A stretch of 38,392 nucleotides of DNA from Thermoanaerobacter sp. A7A (lineage in GTDB: Bacteria > Bacillota > Thermoanaerobacteria > Thermoanaerobacterales > Thermoanaerobacteraceae): contig NZ_AVAF01000162.1 in the NCBI RefSeq assembly GCF_000445185.1, forward strand, positions 1 to 38,392, read 5' to 3'. A program made the translations under genes and the position numbers. Every line of letters starts with the position of its first letter. Within the stretch, counting starts at the first letter, position 1. This document shows positions 1 to 6,146 of this stretch, in pieces. The notes under the pieces are model-generated. The model saw only the letters and a program-made list of their open reading frames with translations. It was not told where the DNA came from and did not search any database.

Positions 1-717
1 CATCACTAATAAGGGATCACTGTTGTTTTCTAAGAAGTATTCTGAGAGTTGTCTGTAAGGTAAAGTTTCTTTAAAGGCTTTACTCTGCTTCAAATTGTTT
101 TCAATCGCAATTGCAGAAGATACTATAGTAGCTAATGCCAGTTTATTTTCTCGGTACCAAGGTCCCGAAAGATCAATAACTCCAATAGGTTTTCCTTCCG
201 GACTAAAAATTGGAGAACCAGTACATGTCCAAGAGTGAAGTCCACGAGAGAAGTGTTCAGCCCCAGTTACATCAAGGGCTTGCCCTATAACCATTGCAGT
301 TCCTATACCGTTAGTGCCAACTTTATCTTCTCGCCAGCATGCGCCAGGAATGAAATTGGTTCTTCGAGCTAGGTCTATAGTTTCCTTGTTATTCCCTAAT
401 GTTTCTAATATATAACCGTCCTCTCCTACTAAAACTGCAAGGAAACCATAGTCACCAGACAGCGATAAAAGCTTTTCCATAATCGGCCTAGCAGCTTGAA
501 TTAGTTCTTCTTGTTTTTCTCTGACTTCTTTTAAAGCGGCACCCTCGATAATTTCTTGTCCTTGTTCCTGGTACGGATCGACGCCTGCAATTTTGCTCCT
601 TTCCCAAGATTTAAGTATTTCCGACCTAACGATTTGTTTTGAGATAGTCATGGTGTTTTGAAAGTCGTTCCATTGATGCCACACTTCTTCATAAACTCCA
701 TAAAAATTTTCTTTCAT
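1..717 (-). CDS. AcoR-like sigma-54-dependent activator, N-terminal part (cut by window edge)
   Basis: The frame is open from an ATG at 715-717 through 239 codons to the left edge, so only the sensory half is present. A GAGGTG ribosome site lies just upstream. The translation has the pattern of GAF-type activators of the AcoR group: an N-terminal helix with ILKSWERS near residue 35, then GTNGIGTA (about residues 139-146) and a downstream HSWTCTGSPIF signature. In this family the GAF domain is followed by an AAA+ domain that remodels sigma-54 polymerase and by a Fis-type DNA-binding domain; both would lie outside the window. It probably senses a small metabolite and activates a catabolic operon, but the target cannot be seen. 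The family assignment is solid from motifs; the AcoR label is only by resemblance. Confidence 0.82.
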   Translation of the reverse strand, partial: MKENFYGVYEEVWHQWNDFQNTMTISKQIVRSEILKSWERSKIAGVDPYQEQGQEIIEGAALKEVREKQEELIQAARPIMEKLLSLSGDYGFLAVLVGEDGYILETLGNNKETIDLARRTNFIPGACWREDKVGTNGIGTAMVIGQALDVTGAEHFSRGLHSWTCTGSPIFSPEGKPIGVIDLSGPWYRENKLALATIVSSAIAIENNLKQSKAFKETLPYRQLSEYFLENNSDPLLVM

Positions 718-751
718 TCACCTCTCCCCCCGTACCAAGTTATATCAGATG

Positions 752-771
752 AACCCCTAATTTAGGGGGTT
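752..771. repeat. Inverted repeat upstream of the AcoR-like gene
   Basis: AACCCCTAA at 752-760 faces TTAGGGGGTT at 762-771, pairing with a single bulge. It lies about 35 bases upstream of the regulator start codon, with an AT-rich stretch containing TATAAT (781-786, plus strand) beside it. It could be an operator for autoregulation or an mRNA hairpin in the 5' leader. There is no independent support for either. Confidence 0.4.
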
Positions 772-954
772 ATCAAACCTTATAATACTTGATACAAAAA
801 GATTTGAGAAAAAGAAGGCTTCCCTCCCTTTAGTGTCGAAGGTAGGAATTACCGAAACCCAAAACCCACAAAGGAAGAAACTCTATGTTATATTTCGACA
901 ACCACTACGCAATCTCCTTCTTCGTTCTTTATTAAATTTTTACTTGAAAATTTT
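772..954. other. Non-coding stretch with two inverted TGTCGAA motifs
   Basis: No convincing gene is visible here. TGTCGAA at 832-838 and its exact reverse complement TTCGACA at 891-897 face each other. TGTCGAA is the core of the Spo0A-binding 0A box known from Bacillus and Clostridia. A short plus-strand ORF that crosses this stretch and continues to 1036 is mostly the antisense shadow of the SEC-C fragment, so it is not annotated. Confidence 0.3.
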
Positions 955-1356
955 TCATATAGCTGCAAAGCACTTTACTACAATAACTCTTAAGAGAGAT
1001 TTGTATTCATCTGATATAGCTAATCCTATCAAATGAAATAGATTTTTTATTTCCCTCTCAGTAAATTCGTAATTTTGTAACGCATAAGAAATTTCCAAAA
1101 GATAATTTTCTATTAAAATTTGGTCATCAATCTGAGATATCAAGTCATTTATTTTTTCTTTCACTTCTTCTTGCTCTTCAAAATTCATACCTATTAGCAT
1201 ATCACCAGGTATTCTCAGCCTTCTTAACCTTTCATCTTGAAACATAAATACTGAAACTTCTTCTAACATATTAGCTACAGCTTTTTGTGAAAAATTTTCT
1301 TCCTCTGTCACCCCTTATCTATTAATTTTGATAATTTTTCTACATAAATATAATCC
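955..1356 (-). pseudogene. Broken partial copy of the SEC-C protein gene
   Basis: The minus strand from about 1356 to 975 repeats part of the intact SEC-C gene at 1987-3306. Shared stretches include VEKLSKLI, EENFSQ, LIENYLLEISYALQNY and NLFHLIGLAIS. The copy corresponds to about residues 70-205 of the intact protein. It lacks the SEC-C zinc motif and the whole C-terminal half. It is interrupted: the frame encoding KDYIYVEKLSKLID runs into a TGA near 1310 and homology resumes in another frame as TEEENFSQ. The last codons, before a TGA at 955-957, diverge from the parent. The surviving 118-codon ORF has only a GTG to start from and no good ribosome site. It is best read as a decayed tandem duplicate or recombination remnant. 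Confidence 0.8.
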
Positions 1357-1369
1357 TTATTTTTACTCA

Positions 1370-1543
1370 AGAGGTTCACATTTACACGATAACCCCAACT
1401 GGGTAGGATGTAGAATTTTTACTTCTGAGCAAGATTTATCTAATTATTTGTATCAAACAGAAGAATGGGCAAGCGATCAAGCTTCCGATACAGCACATTT
1501 TATCTTTTCTGAAAAAGGCTCAATTGTAGCATCGTGTACATAA
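1370..1543 (+). pseudogene. Unidentified gene fragment (C-terminal end)
   Basis: The frame ending in TAA at 1541-1543 reads like real protein from about 1370 on: RGSHLHDNPNW, then GCRIFTSEQDLSNYLYQ and DTAHFIFSEKGSIVAS. The upstream part of the same frame is only antisense to the SEC-C fragment, so the gene appears to have lost its 5' end at the junction near 1360. No promoter or ribosome site is present. I do not recognise the family. It might instead be the last part of a small accessory protein formerly next to a SEC-C gene. Confidence 0.35.
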
Positions 1544-1545
1544 AA

Positions 1546-1932
1546 AATTTTATGTATCAGTTGCAAAACATTGATTTAAAAGCGATAGAAAAACAGATTT
1601 CAATCTTGTTGTAATTGACTATTCTAAAGATGGCACAGATGAAAATAAATTTACTGCAGGAGAAATTAATTCCTTAAAAAATAGTTCAAATCCCACCCAA
1701 AATAGTACTGTCATATTTTAGTATAGGTGAAGCGGAGAATTACAGGTGGTACTGGGATAGCAAATGGGATAAAGATAATGATGGGGTACCTGATGAAGGA
1801 GCTCCTTCGTGGCTTGGACCTATAAATCCGGAATGGCCAGGTAATTACAAAGTTAAATATGGGGATCCAGAAGGGCAGCAGATAATTTTTAAATATGTGG
1901 ACAAAATCATTGAGGCAAATTTTGATGGTTGA
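1546..1932 (+). pseudogene. TM1410/GH114-like extracellular glycosidase remnant, frameshifted and truncated
   Basis: Three adjacent frames must be joined to recover one protein. MYQLQNIDLKAIEK reads from 1552. After a shift near 1595, DFNLVVIDYSKDGTDENKF reads on. After another shift near 1700, KIVLSYFSIGEAENYRWYW, PSWLGPINPEWPGNYKVKY and IIFKYVDKIIEANFDG read through to a TGA at 1930-1932. Reading VVIDYS, then LSYFSIGEAE, then W..P.WPGNY, then the strand ending NFDG is characteristic of the TIM-barrel family of TM1410/MJ1477-like proteins (COG2342, related to GH114 endo-alpha-1,4-polygalactosaminidase). In intact members the next residues continue into the barrel. Here the frame stops, and both the N-terminal signal peptide and the C-terminal half are missing. 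The gene is clearly dead. Confidence 0.78.
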
Positions 1933-1948
1933 TTATATAGAACAATGC

Positions 1949-1982
1949 AAGTAGGAGCCAAATAATTATTTAGCTCCTACTT
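1949..1982. terminator. Palindromic hairpin downstream of the SEC-C gene
   Basis: AAGTAGGAGC at 1949-1958 pairs with GCTCCTACTT at 1973-1982. The loop contains AAATAATTATTT, which is itself palindromic, so almost the whole 34 bases are self-complementary. It sits 4 bases after the SEC-C stop codon (minus strand). The following T-run is weak in both directions, so termination is likely but not certain. It also separates the SEC-C gene from the glycosidase remnant. Confidence 0.55.
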
Positions 1983-1986
1983 AAAA

Positions 1987-3306
1987 TTAAGTTGTTAATG
2001 ATTTGATTTTTTCTAGAATAAGTGGGGCGATTTTATTTAAATTGTTCATTTTATTCTTAAAATCATAATAAAATTTTTTTAATAAGTTACTTTCTTTAAT
2101 CAAATGGTTGCTCTCTAAATAGGAAGTGTATTTATTAAAAAATTCATTAGAAACTAATGCTTCAATTTCTACTGTTTCATCAATTTCTTCGATATACTTT
2201 GGGAAAGTGCGAAGATAACCAAAAATATTTATTAAAAGTAACTTCTTAAATATTTCTATTCTTTGTTCAGTTGGAGGCATGTCTAAAAAAGCTAATACTT
2301 TTTCAAAACTTTCTTTTACATTTTTGTCATCAACTTTTTCTGTCTTAGCATATAAACTGTCTAAAATGCTTTCATAGGCTTTTTTCAATATTAAAGGTTC
2401 TCTCAATATTTCATCTAAAATGTAATATGTAAGGTTTTTAGCAGAATCTATCGATGATTTTTCTAAAAGATATAATTCTAACCCTATTAGATAAAATTTG
2501 AGGAAAAATAAATAAGCTATTAAAAAAGGAACGTCTATTTGCTCTTTAAATACTTTATTTAAGTCCTCTTCAATAGTATCGAGCATTTTACTGCTAATAT
2601 ATTCATTAAAAGAGGGATATTTGGCAACTATTTCAAAAAATTTCTTTTCTCTTTCCTCATCATTTTCGCTAATATTTTTTATTTCTTCTAAGGCTTCAGA
2701 TACTTCAAGCATTGTAGCTACTATGATAACTCTTAATAGGGATTCGTATTTATCTGATATAGCTAATCCTATTAAATGGAATAGATTTTGCAACTCTTTT
2801 TCATCAAATTTGTAATTTTGCAAGGCATAAGAAATTTCCAGGAGATAATTTTCTATTAAAAATTGGTCATTAATCATAGATGATATTAATTTATCAATTT
2901 TTTTCTCCACTTCTGCATCATCTTCAAAATTTATCCCTATAAGTATATTACCAGGTATTCTCAGATCTTTTAATCTTTCATCTTTAAATATAAATAGTGC
3001 GATTTCTTCTAACTTTCTAATTATATCGGCTTGTGAAAAATTTTCTTCCTTAGTCCATGTATCCTTAATCAATTTTGATAATTTTTCTACATTGAGATAA
3101 TCCTTCGTTTCAGATAGGTCAATACCATATAAAATACTTATAACTCGAATAAACTCCCTTTCTTCAGAAAGAATAAAGGTTTCTTTAGTGAGTAAACTTA
3201 AAATTTCTCTTTCAATTTGCTCTACTCTAGTCATACAACATTTTTTATATTTTTTCCCACTTCCACAAAGGCATTCATCATTTCTTTTGATATCAAACAC
3301 CTTCAT
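1987..3306 (-). CDS. SEC-C zinc-motif protein of unknown function
   Basis: 439 residues starting at an ATG with GGGGG 5-9 bases upstream. The N-terminus carries a perfect SEC-C motif, CLCGSGKKYKKCC (Cys12, Cys14, Cys23, Cys24). This is the small zinc-binding module found at the SecA C-terminus and in many otherwise unrelated proteins, where it mediates protein contacts. The other 410 residues are acidic-lysine rich, apparently all alpha-helical, with no signal peptide or membrane segment and no motif I recognise. It stands alone, with a terminator-like hairpin downstream and the MIP18 terminator upstream. A broken copy of its central region lies at 955-1356. Function unknown; such long helical SEC-C proteins are usually accessory genes with patchy distribution. 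Confidence 0.85.
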   Translation of the reverse strand: MKVFDIKRNDECLCGSGKKYKKCCMTRVEQIEREILSLLTKETFILSEEREFIRVISILYGIDLSETKDYLNVEKLSKLIKDTWTKEENFSQADIIRKLEEIALFIFKDERLKDLRIPGNILIGINFEDDAEVEKKIDKLISSMINDQFLIENYLLEISYALQNYKFDEKELQNLFHLIGLAISDKYESLLRVIIVATMLEVSEALEEIKNISENDEEREKKFFEIVAKYPSFNEYISSKMLDTIEEDLNKVFKEQIDVPFLIAYLFFLKFYLIGLELYLLEKSSIDSAKNLTYYILDEILREPLILKKAYESILDSLYAKTEKVDDKNVKESFEKVLAFLDMPPTEQRIEIFKKLLLINIFGYLRTFPKYIEEIDETVEIEALVSNEFFNKYTSYLESNHLIKESNLLKKFYYDFKNKMNNLNKIAPLILEKIKSLTT

Positions 3307-3455
3307 TTTTATCCCCCATTAAGTTATATCTGGCAAAAAATTTTATTTTGTTATCTAAAATACTTTTTTAATTGCTTCTGCTTTTATTCTAACTGAAGAA
3401 TTGATAGTATTCAATTCTTTTTTAAATTTTTAATTATTGTTTTTTTGAGCTATAT

Positions 3456-3482
3456 AAAAAGACGGTTTTAAACCGCCTTTTT
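3456..3482 (-). terminator. Rho-independent terminator of the MIP18-family gene
   Basis: On the minus strand AAAAAGGCGGTTT pairs with AAACCGTCTTTTT, with one G-U pair, and ends in a T-run. The stem overlaps the first bases of the gene's TAA stop codon (3481-3483). Confidence 0.85.
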
Positions 3483-3834
3483 ATAATCCGAGTTCCATTC
3501 TTGCAAATGAAGATAGACGATCATGATCCCATGGAGGTGAATATACAATTTTTACTTCTACCTCACTATAATCTCCAATTGAAAGTACTTCGTTTTTTAC
3601 CTCATTTGACAACACATCAGCAAGTGGGCAACCTAATGCTGTTAGTGTCATTATAATGTATAATTTATTATCTTCTTTGTGAATTTCATAAACAAGCCCA
3701 AGGTTTATAATATCTATACCGATTTCTGGATCAACAACAGACATGAGAACATCTATTATACGATTTTGCTCTTCTTTGTCATCAATGCCAACAAATTTAA
3801 TTGGTGCAAAGTCAAGAAATTCTTCACTTTCCAT
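3481..3834 (-). CDS. MIP18/DUF59-family iron-sulfur assembly protein
   Basis: 117 residues from the ATG at 3832-3834, preceded by AAGGAGG about 11 bases upstream. An in-frame TTG at 3859-3861 would add nine residues but places that ribosome site inside the gene, so I prefer the ATG. The protein has the family signature: VVDPEIGIDIINLGLVYEI, then MTLTALGCPLAD with the conserved cysteine, and a PPWDHDRL ending. MIP18/SufT-type proteins help deliver or mature Fe-S clusters, and bacterial members often sit in suf operons. Here the gene is alone with its own terminator. A decayed membrane-protein tail lies upstream on the same strand. Family call is firm; exact client proteins are unknown. Confidence 0.88.
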   Translation of the reverse strand: MESEEFLDFAPIKFVGIDDKEEQNRIIDVLMSVVDPEIGIDIINLGLVYEIHKEDNKLYIIMTLTALGCPLADVLSNEVKNEVLSIGDYSEVEVKIVYSPPWDHDRLSSFARMELGL

Positions 3835-3886
3835 AATATATTGTGCCTCCTTTATATCCAATTATATTGTATTACTTTTTTCCTTT

Positions 3887-4060
3887 TTATTCGGTTTTAA
3901 ATGACAAATGGAAAAGCAATTGGATAAAATAAGGTACAAGTATTACAGAAGATATAAGCTGGCCTATTCCAATGGCTATGACTAATTGCCAGAATGAAGG
4001 CAACGTCCCATCCTCCGGCACTTCACGCGAGACACCTACTCTGCCAAGAGTTATTTTATA
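3887..4060 (-). pseudogene. C-terminal tail of a membrane protein (remnant)
   Basis: A minus-strand frame ending in TAA at 3887-3889 reads GRVGVSREVPEDGTLPSFWQ, then a hydrophobic stretch LVIAIGIGQLISSVILVPYF, then IQLLFHLSFKTE. This looks like a loop followed by the last transmembrane helix of an integral membrane protein. There is no start codon with a ribosome site, and an in-frame TAA at 4061-4063 closes the frame after 57 codons. Upstream DNA is AT-rich and non-coding. The parent family is not identified. The stretch 3862-4225 otherwise holds only the promoter of the next locus. Confidence 0.5.
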
Positions 4061-4144
4061 TTATATCATATTTTACCGTTTTTTTATATAGACGAAATTT
4101 TTGTGAAAGGGGTCATTTTTATTAAAAGAAAATAAAAAAGCTAT

Positions 4145-4172
4145 TTGTAAAAGAGATTAAAAGTGGTATAAT
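4145..4172 (+). promoter_or_regulatory. Probable sigma-A promoter
   Basis: TTGTAA at 4145-4150 and a perfect TATAAT at 4167-4172 are separated by 16 bases. The site lies 54 bases upstream of the ATG of the hydrolase remnant and could now drive the small membrane protein gene behind it. Confidence 0.65.
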
Positions 4173-4225
4173 TTTGGAAAGGAATTATTTAGGTAGTATA
4201 ACAAAAACCTTAAGAGGGAGTTTAA

Positions 4226-4578
4226 ATGGAGGATTATAAGGGGTACTTTATAAAAGGCGAAGATGAAGAAAAAATATATCTTCATTGTTGGGAAAATGTT
4301 AATAATGGGCACTTTTAAATTTATATAAAAAAGAGAGACTGCAAAACATACCTCAAAATTTGCCTATTTTTATAATTTCAGGTGAAGAGGATCCTGTGGA
4401 GGAATATGGAAGATTAGTAAATAGACTTTATGGAATTTACAAAAACGTGGGTAGTACATTAGTAGATATAAAAATTTATCCTAGTAAGAGACATGAAATT
4501 TTAAATGAGATTAATCGGGAGGAAGTGTTTGAAGATATTTTAAATTGGATAAAAGAAAAGGTATATGAAAGGAGATAA
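4226..4578 (+). pseudogene. Alpha/beta-hydrolase (monoacylglycerol lipase type) with internal deletion
   Basis: An ATG at 4226 after a GAGGGAG ribosome site opens a 30-codon frame (MEDYKGYFIKGEDEEKIYLH, then CWENVNNGHF) that stops at 4316-4318. From about 4311 another frame reads LLNLYKKERLQNIPQNLPIF, IISGEEDPV, YPSKRHEILNE and DILNWIKEK, ending at 4578. The first piece matches the start and the second the C-terminal quarter of a lysophospholipase/serine-aminopeptidase-S33 type hydrolase. SGEEDPV carries the catalytic Asp and KRHEILNE the catalytic His. The middle, including the GHSMG nucleophile elbow, is missing, and the join is out of frame. An internal deletion of roughly 150 codons is the simplest explanation. 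The C-terminal piece could still be translated but would be inactive. Confidence 0.75.
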
Positions 4579-4582
4579 ATAA

Positions 4583-4819
4583 ATGGTATATGTGGCTATT
4601 ATAATATTTTTAATTGTAATTGCTATTATAGTAAAACCGAGGATTGAAATTTACCATCTTAAACAAAAGTACAGGCAACTTATGTTTTTATCTTCAATGG
4701 AGCAAGCTGAAAAATCCCTTCAGCTTCAGATACAGCGTCTTAAAGTTAAATATCCAGGTCGAACTGAAAAGTGGTACATTGAAAAAGTCATTTTTGATTT
4801 AGAAAGAGATAGAAGATAA
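4583..4819 (+). CDS. Small membrane-anchored protein
   Basis: 78 residues. The ATG follows the stop of the hydrolase remnant by 4 bases and has AGGAGATAAATAA just upstream, so it was probably the second gene of that operon. Residues 2-18 (VYVAIIIFLIVIAIIVK) form one transmembrane helix. The rest is a charged, probably coiled-coil cytoplasmic tail, with KYRQLMFLSSMEQAEKSLQL followed by KYPGRTEKWYIEKVIFDLER. It is a plausible conserved hypothetical with a real ribosome site. Function unknown; no enzymatic motif is visible. Confidence 0.65.
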   Translation: MVYVAIIIFLIVIAIIVKPRIEIYHLKQKYRQLMFLSSMEQAEKSLQLQIQRLKVKYPGRTEKWYIEKVIFDLERDRR

Positions 4820-4830
4820 TTTTCATAAAC

Positions 4831-4859
4831 TTGTTATTTTTTTCTGCATATTATATGAT
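4831..4859 (+). promoter_or_regulatory. Probable promoter of the amidase-holin pair
   Basis: TTGTTA (4831-4836) and TATGAT (4854-4859) are spaced by exactly 17 bases, 42 bases before the amidase ATG. Confidence 0.55.
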
Positions 4860-4901
4860 AAAAGAAAGGTTGGAAAAATTATTTTGATGGTGGTGATTAA
4901 T

Positions 4902-5558
4902 ATGCTAATAGCTGTTGACCCCGGCCATGGAGGAAAGGATCCTGGTGCTGTTGTGGGTGATTATAAAGAAAAAGATATAAATCTAAATATAGCTTTAAAA
5001 ATAAGGGATATTTTAGTGAAGGAAAATATCAGTGTAATAATGACAAGAGATAAAGATGAAACAGTAGACTTACAGCAAAGGTGTGATATTGCCAATAAGA
5101 GCAAAGCAGATTATTTTATTTCTATTCATTGTAATAGCTTTACAGATCCTTCCGCAAATGGTACGGAAACTTACGCGTATCCCAGAAGTTTAGCAGGACG
5201 AAATTTAGCCCAATATGTACAAAATGAAATAGTAGAAATGTTAAAAACAACAAATAGAGGAGTAAAATATGAAAGTTTTTATGTACTGAAGCATACTGTA
5301 ATGCCTGCGATACTAGTTGAAACAGCTTTTATGTCAAATCCACAAAATTTAGATTTGCTTTTACAAAAGCCGGATGCTTTTGCACAAGGGATTGCAAATG
5401 GCACAATTAAATTCTTAAAAAGCGTAAATTATAAGCAAACAGATGATATTGAAAAATTACAGATGAAAGGAATTATAGATAAACATTATGACCCTAAAAG
5501 TTATGTCACTTGGGGAGAAGTTGTTTCTGTAATATTAAAAATATTGGGAGGGAGATAA
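4902..5558 (+). CDS. N-acetylmuramoyl-L-alanine amidase (Amidase_3), endolysin-like
   Basis: I start it at the ATG at 4902, 5 bases after a GGTGGTGA ribosome site. An upstream in-frame TTG at 4884 lacks one. This gives 218 residues. The zinc-amidase motifs are complete: DPGHGGKDPGA with His9, KEKDINL with Glu23, SIHCN with His76, and the catalytic Glu140 in ILVETAFMSN. Such enzymes cut the bond between muramic acid and L-alanine of peptidoglycan. There is no signal peptide, as in phage endolysins. The last 40 residues (IEKLQMKGIIDKHYDPKSY, then VTWGEVVSVILKIL) resemble one S-layer-homology repeat and may bind the cell wall. The stop codon abuts the ATG of the holin-like gene, making a two-gene lysis unit. 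CwlD-like spore amidases share the catalytic fold, but the linked holin favours a lysis or secretion role. Confidence 0.88.
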   Translation: MLIAVDPGHGGKDPGAVVGDYKEKDINLNIALKIRDILVKENISVIMTRDKDETVDLQQRCDIANKSKADYFISIHCNSFTDPSANGTETYAYPRSLAGRNLAQYVQNEIVEMLKTTNRGVKYESFYVLKHTVMPAILVETAFMSNPQNLDLLLQKPDAFAQGIANGTIKFLKSVNYKQTDDIEKLQMKGIIDKHYDPKSYVTWGEVVSVILKILGGR

Positions 5559-5897
5559 ATGAGGGATTTGGTCATGACAATTTTGACAGCTGGTGTTCAA
5601 CTCGTTATAATGGTCGCACTTGGGTATTTGATTGATTATTTAAATACCAAAATTAGTATGGAAAAAATGAAGAGATACTATGAAATTGCAAAAACTTTTG
5701 TGCAAGCAATAGAGCAGCAAATAGGGCCAGGTAAAGGACCTGATAAAAAAGCGGAAGTTTTTAACTTATTAAAAAAAGTGGTTGGCAATAGGTTAACAGA
5801 CGAAGAAATCGATAAACTAATAGAAGCGGCAGTTTTTGAAATGAATTATATATTGAAATTGAAAGGTCTAGAAAAGCAAGCTGAAGTGAATAAGTAA
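5559..5897 (+). CDS. Phage holin, LL-H type
   Basis: 112 residues, starting on the base after the amidase stop codon; GGGAGGGAG inside the amidase end is its ribosome site. One N-terminal transmembrane helix (about residues 6-28) is followed by a soluble helical tail with YYEIAKTFVQAIEQQ, GPGKGPDKKAEVFNLLKKVV and RLTDEEIDKLIEAAVFEMN. This layout is typical of the phage LL-H holin family, which forms the membrane lesion that lets an endolysin reach the wall. No other phage genes are nearby. The unit may be a prophage remnant or a domesticated export or lysis system. A terminator follows at once. Confidence 0.8.
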   Translation: MRDLVMTILTAGVQLVIMVALGYLIDYLNTKISMEKMKRYYEIAKTFVQAIEQQIGPGKGPDKKAEVFNLLKKVVGNRLTDEEIDKLIEAAVFEMNYILKLKGLEKQAEVNK

Positions 5898-5927
5898 AAG
5901 CGCTCCATTAGGAGTGCTTTTGTTTTT
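5897..5927 (+). terminator. Terminator after the holin gene
   Basis: AAAAGCGCTCC, a loop of ATTA and GGAGTGCTTTT form an 11-bp stem with one G-U pair, followed by TGTTTTT. It begins at the last base of the holin stop codon. Confidence 0.88.
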
Positions 5928-6084
5928 ATCACCTATTACTAATCAAAATTGCAAGAATGCGATTCAAAAATTTCATCGATGTAAAAGATTACAGAAGATA
6001 TGTGCGTAAAAGAACGATATTATGACAAAAAGTTCGGAATGTAGATACATACTAAAAATTATTTTGCAAATTTTATTATTCAAA

Positions 6085-6113
6085 TTGCAAAGCTAAATTT
6101 TTTTTTGTATAAT
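6085..6113 (+). promoter_or_regulatory. Near-consensus sigma-A promoter of the DUF4914 gene
   Basis: TTGCAA (6085-6090), a 17-base spacer rich in T, and a perfect TATAAT (6108-6113). It overlaps the first in-frame start of the downstream frame, which rules that start out. The stretch 5928-6084 shows nothing else I can assign. Confidence 0.82.
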
Positions 6114-6146
6114 ATTCTTATACGTATTATTGTGAGGTGGTATAAG

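Noticed and set aside
833-1036. A 67-codon plus-strand ORF
   Set aside because: Its second half is antisense to the SEC-C fragment, it starts with GTG without a ribosome site, and the first half has no recognisable protein features.
2621-2815. ORF opposite the SEC-C gene
   Set aside because: Antisense shadow of an intact gene; no ribosome site.
5955-6026. A 23-codon ORF reading MRFKNFIDVKDYRRYVRKR
   Set aside because: Looks slightly protein-like but is too short, has no ribosome site and no recognised family.
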